Part shown: one piece after another, positions 34,745-43,718 of the stretch
Layout: every line of letters starts with the position of its first letter
Numbering within the stretch: the stretch's first letter is position 1
Assembly (NCBI GenBank): GCA_964522015.1
Contig: CAZFST010000025.1
Location: 1 to 64,000 of the forward strand
Origin: QQWI01 sp964522015
GTDB taxonomy: Bacteria; Bacillota; Clostridia; Peptostreptococcales; Acidaminobacteraceae
Direction: 5' to 3'
Length of the DNA stretch: 64,000 bases
Program-made: the position numbers and the translations under genes
Notes under the pieces: generated by a model
What the model was told of the DNA's origin: nothing
Database searches by the model: none
What the model saw: the letters and a program-made list of their open reading frames with translations, nothing else

Positions 34745-36214
34745 ATGAACCGATACGCAGACAACCTGGCACTCCTTACGGATTTTTACGAACTCACCAT
34801 GATGAACGGCTACGTGGAACACGGCTTTGACAATACCATCGGTTATTTTGACTACTTCTTCAGAACTCTCCCGGATGGTGGGGGCTACGCCATTACATGC
34901 GGTCTTGAGCAACTAGTTAGCTATATTGAAGGGTTGGCCTTTACCTCTGAAGATATCGATTTTCTAGGGTCTAAGGGCCTCTTTTCCGAGGCCTTTCTTG
35001 AGAAAATCAAGAACTTCAAATTCAAAGGGGATCTATGGGCCATGCCAGAAGGGACGCCGATTTTTCCAAATGAGCCCATTCTGGTTGTAAGAGGAACCAT
35101 GTTTGAGGCCCAATTAATTGAAACCATGCTCCTACTAACCCTAAATCACCAAAGTTTAATTTGCACCAAGGCCAGTCGGATTGTACGGGCAGCAGAGGGC
35201 AGAGCTGTTTTGGAATTTGGAGCCCGTCGGGCACAAGGGATTGATGCGGCCATATTGGGTGCCCGTGCTGCTTATATTGCAGGGTGCGTCGGCTCTTCCA
35301 ACGTGTATGCCGATCGCCATTTAAATGTACCCTCTTCAGGGACCATGGCCCACAGCTGGGTCCAGCTCTTTGATACTGAATATCAAGCCTTTGAAGCCTA
35401 TGCAAAAACCTATCCGGACGACACGGTTTTATTGGTGGACACCTTTGATGTGGTTTTCTCTGGCATTCCTAATGCCATTAAGACCTTTGACAATATCCTA
35501 TCGCCACTGGGCAAACGACCTAAAGGCATACGAATCGACAGCGGCGACATAGCCTACCTGTCAAAGAAAGCCCGTAAGTTACTTGACGCAGCCGGATATG
35601 AAGACTGCAAAATTTTCGCATCCAACTCCTTAGATGAATATTTGATTCGTGATATGCAATTTCAAGGGGCAAAACTGGATGCTTATGGGGTTGGTGAGCG
35701 GTTGATCACCTCAAAGTCCAGTCCTGTTTTTGGGGGCGTCTACAAATTAGTAGGGGTACAAAAAGATGGGGCGATTGTGGCTAAAATCAAGCTCAGCGAA
35801 AACGTTGAGAAGATCACAACCCCAGGATTTAAGCAGGTGTGGCGATTGTTTGACAAAGAGTCTGACATGCCTATTGCCGATGTGGTAACCCTTTTTGACG
35901 AGGTGGTTGACGACTCAAAACCCTACGAACTGTTTCACCCAGAATATACTTGGAAGCGCAAGCGTCTGCACAACTTTTATGCTAAAAAGCTGTTAGTGCC
36001 GATCTTTGAACAGGGGGAACTGGTTTATGCCCTGCCAACCCTTGACGAAATCCGTGAGAATTGCCTGTATCATCAAGAGCATCTGTGGGATGAGGTCAAG
36101 CGCTTTGAAAATCCACACCGGTATTATGTGGACTTAAGCGAAGCCCTGTGGGCCCTGAAGCGAAGCATGATTGACAATGTGAAGAGCCATTTGACGGAGT
36201 TGCACGGGGTTTAA
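34745..36214 (+). CDS. pncB: Nicotinate phosphoribosyltransferase
   Basis: A 489-residue enzyme making nicotinate mononucleotide from nicotinate and PRPP in the Preiss-Handler route. Typical segments are LLTDFYELTMMNGYVEHG (start), the phosphorylated-His region PSSGTMAHSWVQLF, LLVDTFDV, GIRIDSGDIAYLSK and ASNSLDEYLI. Full length for the long PncB form. AAAGGAC precedes the ATG. Downstream lies a purine-rich tandem repeat and then an RNA methyltransferase gene. Confidence 0.95.
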   Translation: MNRYADNLALLTDFYELTMMNGYVEHGFDNTIGYFDYFFRTLPDGGGYAITCGLEQLVSYIEGLAFTSEDIDFLGSKGLFSEAFLEKIKNFKFKGDLWAMPEGTPIFPNEPILVVRGTMFEAQLIETMLLLTLNHQSLICTKASRIVRAAEGRAVLEFGARRAQGIDAAILGARAAYIAGCVGSSNVYADRHLNVPSSGTMAHSWVQLFDTEYQAFEAYAKTYPDDTVLLVDTFDVVFSGIPNAIKTFDNILSPLGKRPKGIRIDSGDIAYLSKKARKLLDAAGYEDCKIFASNSLDEYLIRDMQFQGAKLDAYGVGERLITSKSSPVFGGVYKLVGVQKDGAIVAKIKLSENVEKITTPGFKQVWRLFDKESDMPIADVVTLFDEVVDDSKPYELFHPEYTWKRKRLHNFYAKKLLVPIFEQGELVYALPTLDEIRENCLYHQEHLWDEVKRFENPHRYYVDLSEALWALKRSMIDNVKSHLTELHGV

Positions 36215-36285
36215 GAGAGAAGCTGGAGAGAAGCTAGAGAAAAGCACAGAAAAGCAGAGAAATACCAGAGAAAATATAAAACAAA
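36215..36285 (+). repeat. Purine-rich degenerate tandem repeat after pncB
   Basis: Five or six imperfect copies of an 11-bp unit like GAGAGAAGCTG, becoming GAGAAAAGCACA and GAGAAATACCA, begin directly after the pncB stop and run almost to the next ribosome site. Confidence 0.65.
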
Positions 36286-36310
36286 CTAATCGAAAAACAG
36301 GAGGCCTGCC

Positions 36311-37723
36311 TTGTCAGTCAATTTACCACAGGCATTTACAGAGCGGATGCAAGCCTTACTGGGCAACGACTTTGAGGCTTATCTGCAGAGTTTTGACAGC
36401 CCAAGAGTGGCTGGTCTACGGGTCAATACGTCTAAAATTACCCCGCAAGAATTTGCTGCCATTGCCCCCTTTGAAGTGATCCCAATTCCATGGACCACCG
36501 ATGGTTTTTATGTCTCGGTGGATGTGAGACCAGCAAAGCATCCCCTTTACCACGGCGGCCTATACTATTTACAAGAGCCCAGCGCTATGGCACCGGCCCA
36601 GGTCCTGGCACCAAAACCTGGGGACAGGGTCCTTGATGTTTGCGCTGCACCAGGAGGCAAAACCCTGCAACTGGCCAACGCTGTGGGAGACTATGGGGTG
36701 ATTGTCTCAAATGATATTTCAGCCACACGGCTTCAGGCAGTGGTAAGAAACGTGGAAATGTTCGGACTTAAAAACGTGGTTATTACAGCCAGTGAACTTA
36801 AAACCTTTGGGTCCAAACACGGCAATTTTTATGACAGCGTTTTGCTAGATGCCCCCTGTTCTGGGGAAGGGATGTTTAGAAAAGACACCGCCATGCTAAA
36901 CCACTGGAAGCCAGAATCCCCAGATGAGTATAGCGCCATCCAAAAGAGTCTGATTGCAGATGTGGATTATGTACTGAAAGAGGGTGGCCATCTGGTTTAT
37001 TCCACTTGTACTTTTTCCCCAGAAGAAAATGAAGATGTAATTGCCCACGGTTTAGCCTTGAATCCAGACTGGCACGTGGTTCCAATAAAAAAAGACAAGT
37101 TCGCACCGGGTATTGCCTGGGAAGGCAACCAGGCGCTGACGGGTACTGCTCGGCTTTACCCTTTTAATCTAGAAGGGGAAGGGCATTTTGTGGCCCATCT
37201 TCAAAAGGGCGGGGCACAGGATGCAAGTGCAGAAGCTGCAAGAGCAGAGACAGGGGAAGGCCAAGGGGCCAAGTCTGCCGCTACCAGTGGTGGGGCGGCC
37301 TACCCAAAAGAGTTGACCGAGTTTATGGCCGCGGTGCTCAATCCACCAGGTCCAGACGACTTTCGCAGCCAAGGGGCTCTGCGACTCCACGGTGACAAGC
37401 TGCTGATTGACCCGGTCGCTGTGCCCGATCTGCAAGGTATTCGGGTAATCAGGCGTGGGTGGTACCTGGGGGACATGGTGAAGGGCAGGTTTGAACCCGC
37501 GCAAAGCTTCGCCATGGGTCTTAAAAAGCACCAAATAAAAAATCACATCACCTTTGAATTAAATGATAGCAATGCTGTTCGTTACCTCAAGTGCGAGTCA
37601 CTGCCCACAGAACTACCAAATGGTTGGTATGTGGTTTGTCTCGGTGAATTTCCTCTTGGGTGGGCTAAAGTGGCCGGCGGGCAGTTCAAAAATAAATATC
37701 CCGCCGCTTGGCGCATGCAATAG
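36311..37723 (+). CDS. RsmF/RsmB-type RNA m5C methyltransferase (NOL1/NOP2/Sun family)
   Basis: A 470-residue SAM-dependent methyltransferase. The SAM motif is DVCAAPGGKTLQLA (about 113-126). The two reactive cysteines are in DAPCSGEGMFRK and VYSTCTFSPEENE. The C-terminal part (about 340-470) is an RNA-binding PUA-like module. Between them, residues 298-332 are a low-complexity Ala/Gly/Glu insert unlike the rest. The start is a TTG 7 nt after AGGAGG. rsuA-like pseudouridine synthase follows after 7 nt, so both modify rRNA from one transcript. Confidence 0.92.
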   Translation: MSVNLPQAFTERMQALLGNDFEAYLQSFDSPRVAGLRVNTSKITPQEFAAIAPFEVIPIPWTTDGFYVSVDVRPAKHPLYHGGLYYLQEPSAMAPAQVLAPKPGDRVLDVCAAPGGKTLQLANAVGDYGVIVSNDISATRLQAVVRNVEMFGLKNVVITASELKTFGSKHGNFYDSVLLDAPCSGEGMFRKDTAMLNHWKPESPDEYSAIQKSLIADVDYVLKEGGHLVYSTCTFSPEENEDVIAHGLALNPDWHVVPIKKDKFAPGIAWEGNQALTGTARLYPFNLEGEGHFVAHLQKGGAQDASAEAARAETGEGQGAKSAATSGGAAYPKELTEFMAAVLNPPGPDDFRSQGALRLHGDKLLIDPVAVPDLQGIRVIRRGWYLGDMVKGRFEPAQSFAMGLKKHQIKNHITFELNDSNAVRYLKCESLPTELPNGWYVVCLGEFPLGWAKVAGGQFKNKYPAAWRMQ

Positions 37724-37730
37724 GAGATCT

Positions 37731-38492
37731 ATGAGACTTGATAAATTCTTAAGCAATATGGGATTAGGTAGCCGAACAGATGTAAAAAAACTCATGGACC
37801 GTGGCATGGTCACGGTTAACGGCACCACCGTCCTTCAGGGTAAGGCCCATGTGAATCCCGATCGGGACCTGATAAAGGTCGGCGCCAATGTGATTGCCTA
37901 TCAGCCCTTTGTGTACCTGATGCTCAATAAGCCCCAGGACTATGTCAGTGCCACCAAGGATAAGGTGTTACCAACGGTTTTGGCCCTTGTGCCACCAGAA
38001 TTTCAACATTACGACCTATTTCCGGCGGGACGCTTGGATAGAAATACAGTGGGGCTCTTGCTCCTGACAAACGATGGTCAGTTGGCCCATCAGCTGCTTT
38101 CACCAAAATATCACGTGGGTAAAACCTACCGGGTCACGGCTAAATTCCCCCTTTCGGAGGATGATTTAACGGCCCTCAGAAACGGCGTTGAGATTCCCTA
38201 CGACTACACCACCATGCCCGCTGAGGCTGTGCGGGTTGATAATGCTGAAAACTTGATTGACCTTACCATTAGAGAAGGCAAGTATCACCAGGTAAAAGAA
38301 ATGCTCATTGCTGTCAATAATCAGGTCACATTTTTAGAACGGATTCGCTTCGGCCCACTGGACCTTGATCCAAGGCTATCAAGGGGGGACATGCGTCCCT
38401 TGAGCCCGGCAGAGATAGAAGCTCTGAAGACAAGCGCGAAAGATATTGTGGTAACAGACGAAGACCTGCTTGCTGAGGATTTAAGTGAATAA
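37731..38492 (+). CDS. RsuA-family 16S rRNA pseudouridine synthase
   Basis: A 253-residue enzyme with an N-terminal S4 RNA-binding domain (MRLDKFLSNMGLGSRTDVKK) and a pseudouridine synthase domain. The catalytic Asp lies in AGRLDRNTVGLLLLTNDG. GEIP-like YDYTTMPAEA and EGKYHQVKEML are typical of RsuA. TAGGAG precedes the ATG at 37731; the frame is open upstream into the methyltransferase gene but that part is not family sequence. A 24-bp tandem repeat lies between it and lipB. Confidence 0.93.
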   Translation: MRLDKFLSNMGLGSRTDVKKLMDRGMVTVNGTTVLQGKAHVNPDRDLIKVGANVIAYQPFVYLMLNKPQDYVSATKDKVLPTVLALVPPEFQHYDLFPAGRLDRNTVGLLLLTNDGQLAHQLLSPKYHVGKTYRVTAKFPLSEDDLTALRNGVEIPYDYTTMPAEAVRVDNAENLIDLTIREGKYHQVKEMLIAVNNQVTFLERIRFGPLDLDPRLSRGDMRPLSPAEIEALKTSAKDIVVTDEDLLAEDLSE

Positions 38493-38511
38493 CAGATGCA
38501 GGATGATTATT

Positions 38512-38572
38512 AGAGGGAAGACCAGATTCAAGATTAGAAGGAAGACCAGACAAAGGATTTGAGGGAAGGAGA
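38512..38572 (+). repeat. 24-bp tandem repeat between the RsuA and lipB genes
   Basis: AGAGGGAAGACCAGATTCAA and so on (38512-38535) recurs at 38536-38559 with five mismatches, and a partial third copy (TGAGGGAAGGAGAG) forms the lipB ribosome site. Confidence 0.75.
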
Positions 38573-38578
38573 GTCGAC

Positions 38579-39223
38579 ATGGAATTGAATGTCATTGATT
38601 GTGGACTGATGGGTTATGATGAAGCACATGCACTTCAACTGGAGGTGCTTGCAAAGGTTCAAGCAGGTGAACTGCCAGATACCCTGATATTGGTGGAACA
38701 CCCTGCGGTCATCACCATGGGCAGAAATGCTGTAGAAAATAATGTTCTCTTCTCTGAAAGTTATTTAGAGTCCCAAGGGGTGAGCCTGAGAACCATTGAA
38801 AGGGGCGGAGATGCCACTTATCATGGACCCGGACAATTGGTGGGCTACCCTATATTTGATATCAAAAAAAGGCATGGCCATAGCATCAAGAAATTCGTCC
38901 ATACATTAGAAGAAATTTTTATAGACTACCTGGAAGAAGCCCACCACATCACAGCGGCCCGCAGTGATGTCAACGCAGGGGTATGGATCGGGGGCGAATC
39001 CAAAATCGTCGCCATTGGACTTGCCGTCAAGCGCGGGGTCACCTTCCACGGCTTTGCCCTTAACGTCAACACCAACTTGGCCCACTACCAATACATCGTG
39101 CCCTGCGGCTTAGTGGGCAAGACAGTCACTTCTCTTGCACAGGAGCTGGGTCACGAAGTGCCCTTAGCGGACGTGAAAGCCGCCATCATCCAGAAATTTA
39201 AGGCGCACTACGGCTTTGAGTGA
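38579..39223 (+). CDS. lipB: Lipoyl(octanoyl) transferase
   Basis: A 214-residue acyltransferase moving octanoate from acyl carrier protein to lipoyl domains. The family signature RGGDATYHGPGQLVGYPI (about 78-95) is followed by SKIVAIGLAVKRGVTFHGFA with the catalytic Lys region and by VPCGLVGKTVTSL with the catalytic Cys. AAGGAGAG precedes the ATG. The lipoyl synthase and lipoylated complexes are not in the window. Confidence 0.95.
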   Translation: MELNVIDCGLMGYDEAHALQLEVLAKVQAGELPDTLILVEHPAVITMGRNAVENNVLFSESYLESQGVSLRTIERGGDATYHGPGQLVGYPIFDIKKRHGHSIKKFVHTLEEIFIDYLEEAHHITAARSDVNAGVWIGGESKIVAIGLAVKRGVTFHGFALNVNTNLAHYQYIVPCGLVGKTVTSLAQELGHEVPLADVKAAIIQKFKAHYGFE

Positions 39224-39262
39224 GAAAGAGGGACGTGCACCGTGTAATGAAAGGGACTTAGC

Positions 39263-39652
39263 ATGCTAAAAACCAAGAATGTCATCTTCAAACTGTGGAT
39301 CATCCTATCAATAGCCTGCGCTACTACAGCTTTGATACTCTCTCGCCCCCAATATGCTGATAATGAATTGCCGCTTTTTCAGGATCTGTTTGTAACACCC
39401 ATTTTTGTAGTTGGTTTTTCAGTGCTTGTTAGTTCAATAGTGCAAGTATTGATTGTCTTATTCAAAGCAAAAGGGCTAGATCAACTGAGCCTCATAAGTG
39501 TATCCCTGACTTTTGTACTGTCGTTCCTGATTTTACATAATACTTTAATTGATGTGCCGAGTTCACTGTTTACCTTCATCATGCTGGGAAGCATCGCGAT
39601 AGTAGGCCTCCATTTTAGTGTTGGTTTAATGATAAATAATTCAGGAGAGTAA
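39263..39652 (+). CDS. Small hydrophobic membrane protein, unknown
   Basis: A 129-residue protein with about four membrane helices (near 8-26, 43-66, 76-95 and 102-123). I do not recognise a family. AAAGGGA precedes the ATG. Short GGGAC-containing repeat remnants flank it on both sides (39228-39240 and 39653-39680), and a bidirectional terminator follows, so the gene is an isolated unit. Confidence 0.6.
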   Translation: MLKTKNVIFKLWIILSIACATTALILSRPQYADNELPLFQDLFVTPIFVVGFSVLVSSIVQVLIVLFKAKGLDQLSLISVSLTFVLSFLILHNTLIDVPSSLFTFIMLGSIAIVGLHFSVGLMINNSGE

Positions 39653-39698
39653 GACAGGGGAATGTGTACAATGTCTCCCATCGAGTCAAATCATTAAT

Positions 39699-39740
39699 AA
39701 AAAGGACGTACATCGCTTTTCGCGCTGCACGTCCTTTTTG
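39699..39740. terminator. Bidirectional terminator
   Basis: AAAAAGGACGT (39699-39709) pairs with ACGTCCTTTTT (39729-39739), with further internal pairing; it lies between converging genes. Confidence 0.9.
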
Positions 39741-39763
39741 CATATCAACTATAATTAGAATCT

Positions 39764-40405
39764 TCAGTTGGCCTGCCGAGGATCAAAATCCATCCATCCA
39801 AAGATGACATCGAGAATTTTCCCGCCTAACAATGCAACAATCACAGTCCCAATCCCTATGGTTCCCCCCATCAAGATGCCGACTGTCATAACGGAAATCT
39901 CTATCATGGGCTTGACGTAGGTCACCTTCATATCGGCCTTATTCATCAACGCAATCACAAAGCCGTCACGGGGACCGGCCCCATAGCCGCTGCTAAGATA
40001 AAGATAAACCCCCACCGAGAAGATCACAAGGCCACCAAGACTGGTACCTAGCTGGAGCAGGAATGCCTCGGGCTGTATCCATTCCTTGAATTGACCGAAA
40101 AAATCAATAATCTGTCCAATGACAATCATGTCTAAAAAAGTCGCTAGTTTTGGCTTTGATCCCAATAAGAATGTGATGGTAATAAGACCAAGGCCAATCA
40201 GCTGGCTAAGCCTCCCGAAGCTCAGTCCCGTCCACTTCATCAGCCCTATCGTGAAAGTACCCCAGGGATTCAATCCCAAACCTGCGTTCAGCATCAGGGT
40301 AGTCCCAAAAGCAATGATGGTAAACCCCGCAAAGAGCCTAATCACACGAAATGGATTGATGTTGCAAAGTCTTTCGTTTAAATCGCTGCAAATCACCTTC
40401 ATCAT
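39764..40405 (-). CDS. YczE/YitT-like integral membrane protein
   Basis: A 213-residue protein with five or six helices, matching the YczE family by GTTLMLNAGLGLNPWGTF and SSGYGAGPRDGFVIALM. Function of the family is not established (YczE affects surfactin synthesis in B. subtilis). GAGGAG lies 9 nt before the first of two consecutive ATG codons. It is divergent from a LysR gene 133 bp away, which is a common regulator-target arrangement. Confidence 0.8.
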   Translation of the reverse strand: MMKVICSDLNERLCNINPFRVIRLFAGFTIIAFGTTLMLNAGLGLNPWGTFTIGLMKWTGLSFGRLSQLIGLGLITITFLLGSKPKLATFLDMIVIGQIIDFFGQFKEWIQPEAFLLQLGTSLGGLVIFSVGVYLYLSSGYGAGPRDGFVIALMNKADMKVTYVKPMIEISVMTVGILMGGTIGIGTVIVALLGGKILDVIFGWMDFDPRQAN

Positions 40406-40499
40406 ATGTGGCTTCTCCTCTTGCTAATTGAATAGGCTTCCTGTATAAAGGATATAGCAAGATGATTCATGAGTAAAACGAATAGATTGAATATATATC

Positions 40500-40525
40500 A
40501 TGAAAATATCTAATGAAAATATCTA
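40500..40525 (+). repeat. 13-bp direct tandem repeat in the LysR leader
   Basis: ATGAAAATATCTA occurs at 40500-40512 and again at 40513-40525, directly before the LysR ribosome site, in the divergent regulatory region. Confidence 0.8.
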
Positions 40526-40538
40526 ATGAGGAGACTTT

Positions 40539-41411
40539 ATGTCTATTTTGAAGTATCGCATTTTTAAAGAAGTCACGACACACATGAGTTTTACAAAGGC
40601 TGCCGTGGAGCTCAATCTGACACAGTCTGCCATCAGCCATGCCATCCTCTCCTTGGAGACAGAAATCGGCTTCAGTCTCTTCAAGAGAATCAGCAATAAA
40701 ATTGTCCTAACCACTGAAGGACTTTCTATTCTTGAGAAAATCGACAGAATAATCCTTGCGGAGGATCAGCTACAGGCTCAAATCGGAAGCATAAAGGGTT
40801 TGGAGCAAGGACTCATCCGCATAGGGAGTTTTTCCAGTGCTTCAACCCGACTTTTGCCGCCAATCATAGGACTTTTTGAAAAGAACTACCCTAACATTGC
40901 TCTTAGCATTCATGAGGGGAGTTATTCAGAAATTCAGAGCTGGCTAGCAAGCGGGCAGATTGACGTGGGCTTTTTAGTGGACGCCTACCTCAATGAAAAT
41001 CATCACACGGTACCATTCTTTAGAGATGAAATGATTGCAGTCTTACCCAAAGGATTAGGTTATGATCACCAAGACGCTTTTGATATTCAAGACATCTCCT
41101 TGCATCCCTTCATTATGCCCACAAATGCCTGCAACAACTATTTGAATCGAATCCTTATGGCATATGGTGTGACACCGCATATCAAGTATGCTATTGAGCT
41201 TAATTCAACGATATTTGCAATGATTGAGCAAGGACTAGGCATAACCATGGTGCCAGAATCAACCCTATTTCGATCAAAATATCAACTCTGCATGCTTCCT
41301 TTAAGACAATCAGAATTCAGACAAATTCATCTGTGCAGCAATACAATCCCGGATAAATCCCCGGCCATAAAGGCTTTTATCGAAACCGCCGTACAGGTAA
41401 AAATTGTATAA
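40539..41411 (+). CDS. LysR-family transcriptional regulator
   Basis: A 290-residue regulator. The N-terminal helix-turn-helix is FKEVTTHMSFTKAAVELNLTQ followed by SAISHAILSLETEIGFSLF, and the C-terminal two-lobed effector domain starts near residue 90 (IRIGSFSSAST). Divergence from the YczE-like gene suggests that gene is its target (inference). GAGGAG precedes the ATG. Effector unknown. Confidence 0.93.
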   Translation: MSILKYRIFKEVTTHMSFTKAAVELNLTQSAISHAILSLETEIGFSLFKRISNKIVLTTEGLSILEKIDRIILAEDQLQAQIGSIKGLEQGLIRIGSFSSASTRLLPPIIGLFEKNYPNIALSIHEGSYSEIQSWLASGQIDVGFLVDAYLNENHHTVPFFRDEMIAVLPKGLGYDHQDAFDIQDISLHPFIMPTNACNNYLNRILMAYGVTPHIKYAIELNSTIFAMIEQGLGITMVPESTLFRSKYQLCMLPLRQSEFRQIHLCSNTIPDKSPAIKAFIETAVQVKIV

Positions 41412-41453
41412 AACCATCGCCATAGCAGTCTATTTTTGAAATGAAAGAACTAT

Positions 41454-41467
41454 TGGTACCGGTACCA
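41454..41467. promoter_or_regulatory. Perfect 14-bp palindrome TGGTACCGGTACCA
   Basis: A perfect palindrome with a central CG, the layout of LacI-family operators, located in the gap after the LysR gene and upstream of a terminator. No sugar operon is adjacent. Confidence 0.5.
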
Positions 41468-41496
41468 CAAAATGTAACGTCATTAAATTCGTATTT

Positions 41497-41533
41497 AAAG
41501 ACACTCGGGAATCCGGGTGTCTTTTGTTTATTT
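41497..41533 (+). terminator. Terminator after the LysR gene
   Basis: AAAGACAC-T-CGG / CCG-G-GTGTCTTT with a short loop, followed by TGTTTATTT. Confidence 0.8.
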
Positions 41534-41573
41534 AATTACCTTATATGCCAAAGGCTTTCACAAACTACGTTAC

Positions 41574-41632
41574 TTCACGACTCTAAATATTACGATATAA
41601 TAACATAAGATGGCTTGAAAACGGTTTCAAGC
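41574..41632 (+). promoter_or_regulatory. Chemotaxis receptor promoter with perfect cre site
   Basis: TATAAT at 41596-41601 has TTCACG 16 bp upstream. GCTTGAAA-ACGG-TTTCAAGC (41613-41632) is a perfect inverted repeat; its inner 16 bp (41615-41630) match the CcpA cre consensus WTGNNARCGNWWWCAW at every position. It sits just after the -10, where binding would repress. Confidence 0.75.
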
Positions 41633-41652
41633 AAAATGATGAGGAGTGTCAG

Positions 41653-43695
41653 ATGAAGAAGCCCTTTGTGATTTCATTACGAGTTAGAATGATTGTATTT
41701 CCACTAGTGCTTTTGTTAATTGGCGTGATGGCCATAGGTATATTGTCATCAAGTATCACAAAATCCAATTTAACCAGCGAATCCAAACGTCAAGTCGCAT
41801 TTTTAACAGAGCGATTTACGGACCGATTAACCGCAAATTCAGCTACTTTATCAGTTGTAGATATACAAATGCAAGAAAGAATCAAGACAGCAGCCAATGT
41901 AATTTTAGCCCTTGAAGCCCCGACAACTTCTCAGTTAGTCAGACTCGCTCAACAACTGGACACCACTGAAATTTCAATACTTGATGAAACGGGTCTTGTG
42001 ATTCTTTCAACTGTGTCTACCCAGCTCGATCAAAAACTCCCTGCAACCTCAAAGGGTTGGCAGATCTTAAAACAAATAGAGACTGTCGCCTTCGACCCCA
42101 TTGTGGTGGATGAAGCCACAAAAAGTCCTGTACTTTATGGCTTTCGCAAATCACCGCTGGGTGTTATACGAATTGGTGTGTCTGCTGTGAGACAAGATTA
42201 CCTACAAAAACTCTTTAGTTTTGAAAATATGCTCTCCGAAATGACTGCCTCCAACGAAATTTTAAGCGCCGGCATTTACGACGAAAAAGGTAACATCATC
42301 GTATCAGGCGTCAACAAAAAGAACTTCAAATTACCAAATTTAAAAGTGGATCAGTTGAAACTCGAAAAGTCTTGGAGCTCAGGCACCCAGGCAAAAACCG
42401 TCATTAGCGAAGTCCGAGGCACCGAGCATTACCTACAGCTCATCAGTCCCGTTTATACAGACGCCCAAAAAAAGAAAATCTACGCCTACTTCGTGATGGC
42501 ATACAGCATGAACGAAGTGGACCGCGCCATTGCTACAAACCGTTTTATTATCTATAGCGTTGCAGCCACAATCTTCGCAATTCTAGGCATCTACCTATTT
42601 GTGACTTCCAGTCGGGTAGTGACGGGGTTAAACCATGTCAAAGTGGCTCTGACGTCTATGGCTGAAGGTTCATTTGATCGTAGTCAAGTAATCAAGGGAA
42701 CTAAACTTAAAAATGAGATAGGGGACATGGCAAGAGCAGCGATGCTCTTGCGAGATGAAATGGCCACTGTGATAGAAGATGTGATTCTGGTCAGCGGCAG
42801 CCTTGATGAGGCGGCGGCCATGATGTTAGACACAGCAAAGCAATCCACAGAATCCGGTCGCCAAATGGAACAAACAGTTGACCAAATCGCCGATGGAGCC
42901 AATGGTCAAGCAGAAGAAACCCAACAAGGCCATAGTATTATGCAAAACCTTGAAGGTCGACTGGGTGCCATTAGCCAACAAATGGATCAATTAAAAGTGG
43001 TTTCTCTAACAGCCCAATCAGAAAAGATGGCTGGATCTCAGCGGTTGCAGGCATTATCGGAGCAAGCTTTGACAAGTCTTGAGGCCACTTATGCTGTGAG
43101 AGATGTGATCTTACAGACCCAATCCAGTGCAGATAGTATTGTACAAGCCAGTTCAAAAATCCAACAAATATCCACCCAAACTAACCTATTAGCCCTTAAC
43201 GCAGCAATTGAAGCCGCAAGAGCTGGTGAGGCTGGTAAAGGATTCTCCGTGGTTGCCGATGAAATTAGAAAACTGGCAGAAGAATCAAGCCGATTCACAA
43301 AAGAAATCAATACCGTCATTATGGACCTTACCAGTAAGACAAAGCACGCTGTAGTGCAGATCGAAACCCTAGAAGCTCAGGTCCACTCCCAGCAAGAGAG
43401 TGTGGCTAGTACACAGCAGCGCTTTGAAGGAATTTCAGATGCACTGGAGGCAATCTCAGAGGCCACAGGAGTGGTGCAAGAAACCCAAGGACAGATCAAA
43501 GAAAATAGCGATGAAGTCATGTCCATCATGACCCACCTATCAGCGATTTCCGAAGAGAATGCTGCCAGTACTGAAGAAGCAGCAGCGGCCATAACACAGC
43601 AAGTTGATGCCATGAAGGATATTGTAAAGGCCAGTGAAGATTTAAATCAAACAGCTAGAAAGTTGATAGAACACATGAAGAGATTCAAGGTGTAA
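41653..43695 (+). CDS. Methyl-accepting chemotaxis protein
   Basis: A 680-residue chemoreceptor with a membrane helix (about 14-34), a long periplasmic sensor (about 35-295, likely Cache-type), a second helix (about 296-316), HAMP (about 318-370) and a signalling domain whose hairpin tip is TQTNLLALNAAIEAARAGEAGKGFSVVA. It shows the organism is motile or encodes the chemotaxis pathway elsewhere. GAGGAG precedes the ATG. The upstream cre site implies repression by CcpA when good sugars are present (inference). Confidence 0.95.
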   Translation: MKKPFVISLRVRMIVFPLVLLLIGVMAIGILSSSITKSNLTSESKRQVAFLTERFTDRLTANSATLSVVDIQMQERIKTAANVILALEAPTTSQLVRLAQQLDTTEISILDETGLVILSTVSTQLDQKLPATSKGWQILKQIETVAFDPIVVDEATKSPVLYGFRKSPLGVIRIGVSAVRQDYLQKLFSFENMLSEMTASNEILSAGIYDEKGNIIVSGVNKKNFKLPNLKVDQLKLEKSWSSGTQAKTVISEVRGTEHYLQLISPVYTDAQKKKIYAYFVMAYSMNEVDRAIATNRFIIYSVAATIFAILGIYLFVTSSRVVTGLNHVKVALTSMAEGSFDRSQVIKGTKLKNEIGDMARAAMLLRDEMATVIEDVILVSGSLDEAAAMMLDTAKQSTESGRQMEQTVDQIADGANGQAEETQQGHSIMQNLEGRLGAISQQMDQLKVVSLTAQSEKMAGSQRLQALSEQALTSLEATYAVRDVILQTQSSADSIVQASSKIQQISTQTNLLALNAAIEAARAGEAGKGFSVVADEIRKLAEESSRFTKEINTVIMDLTSKTKHAVVQIETLEAQVHSQQESVASTQQRFEGISDALEAISEATGVVQETQGQIKENSDEVMSIMTHLSAISEENAASTEEAAAAITQQVDAMKDIVKASEDLNQTARKLIEHMKRFKV

Positions 43696-43718
43696 TGTGG
43701 CTTCATGACATATTTCCC

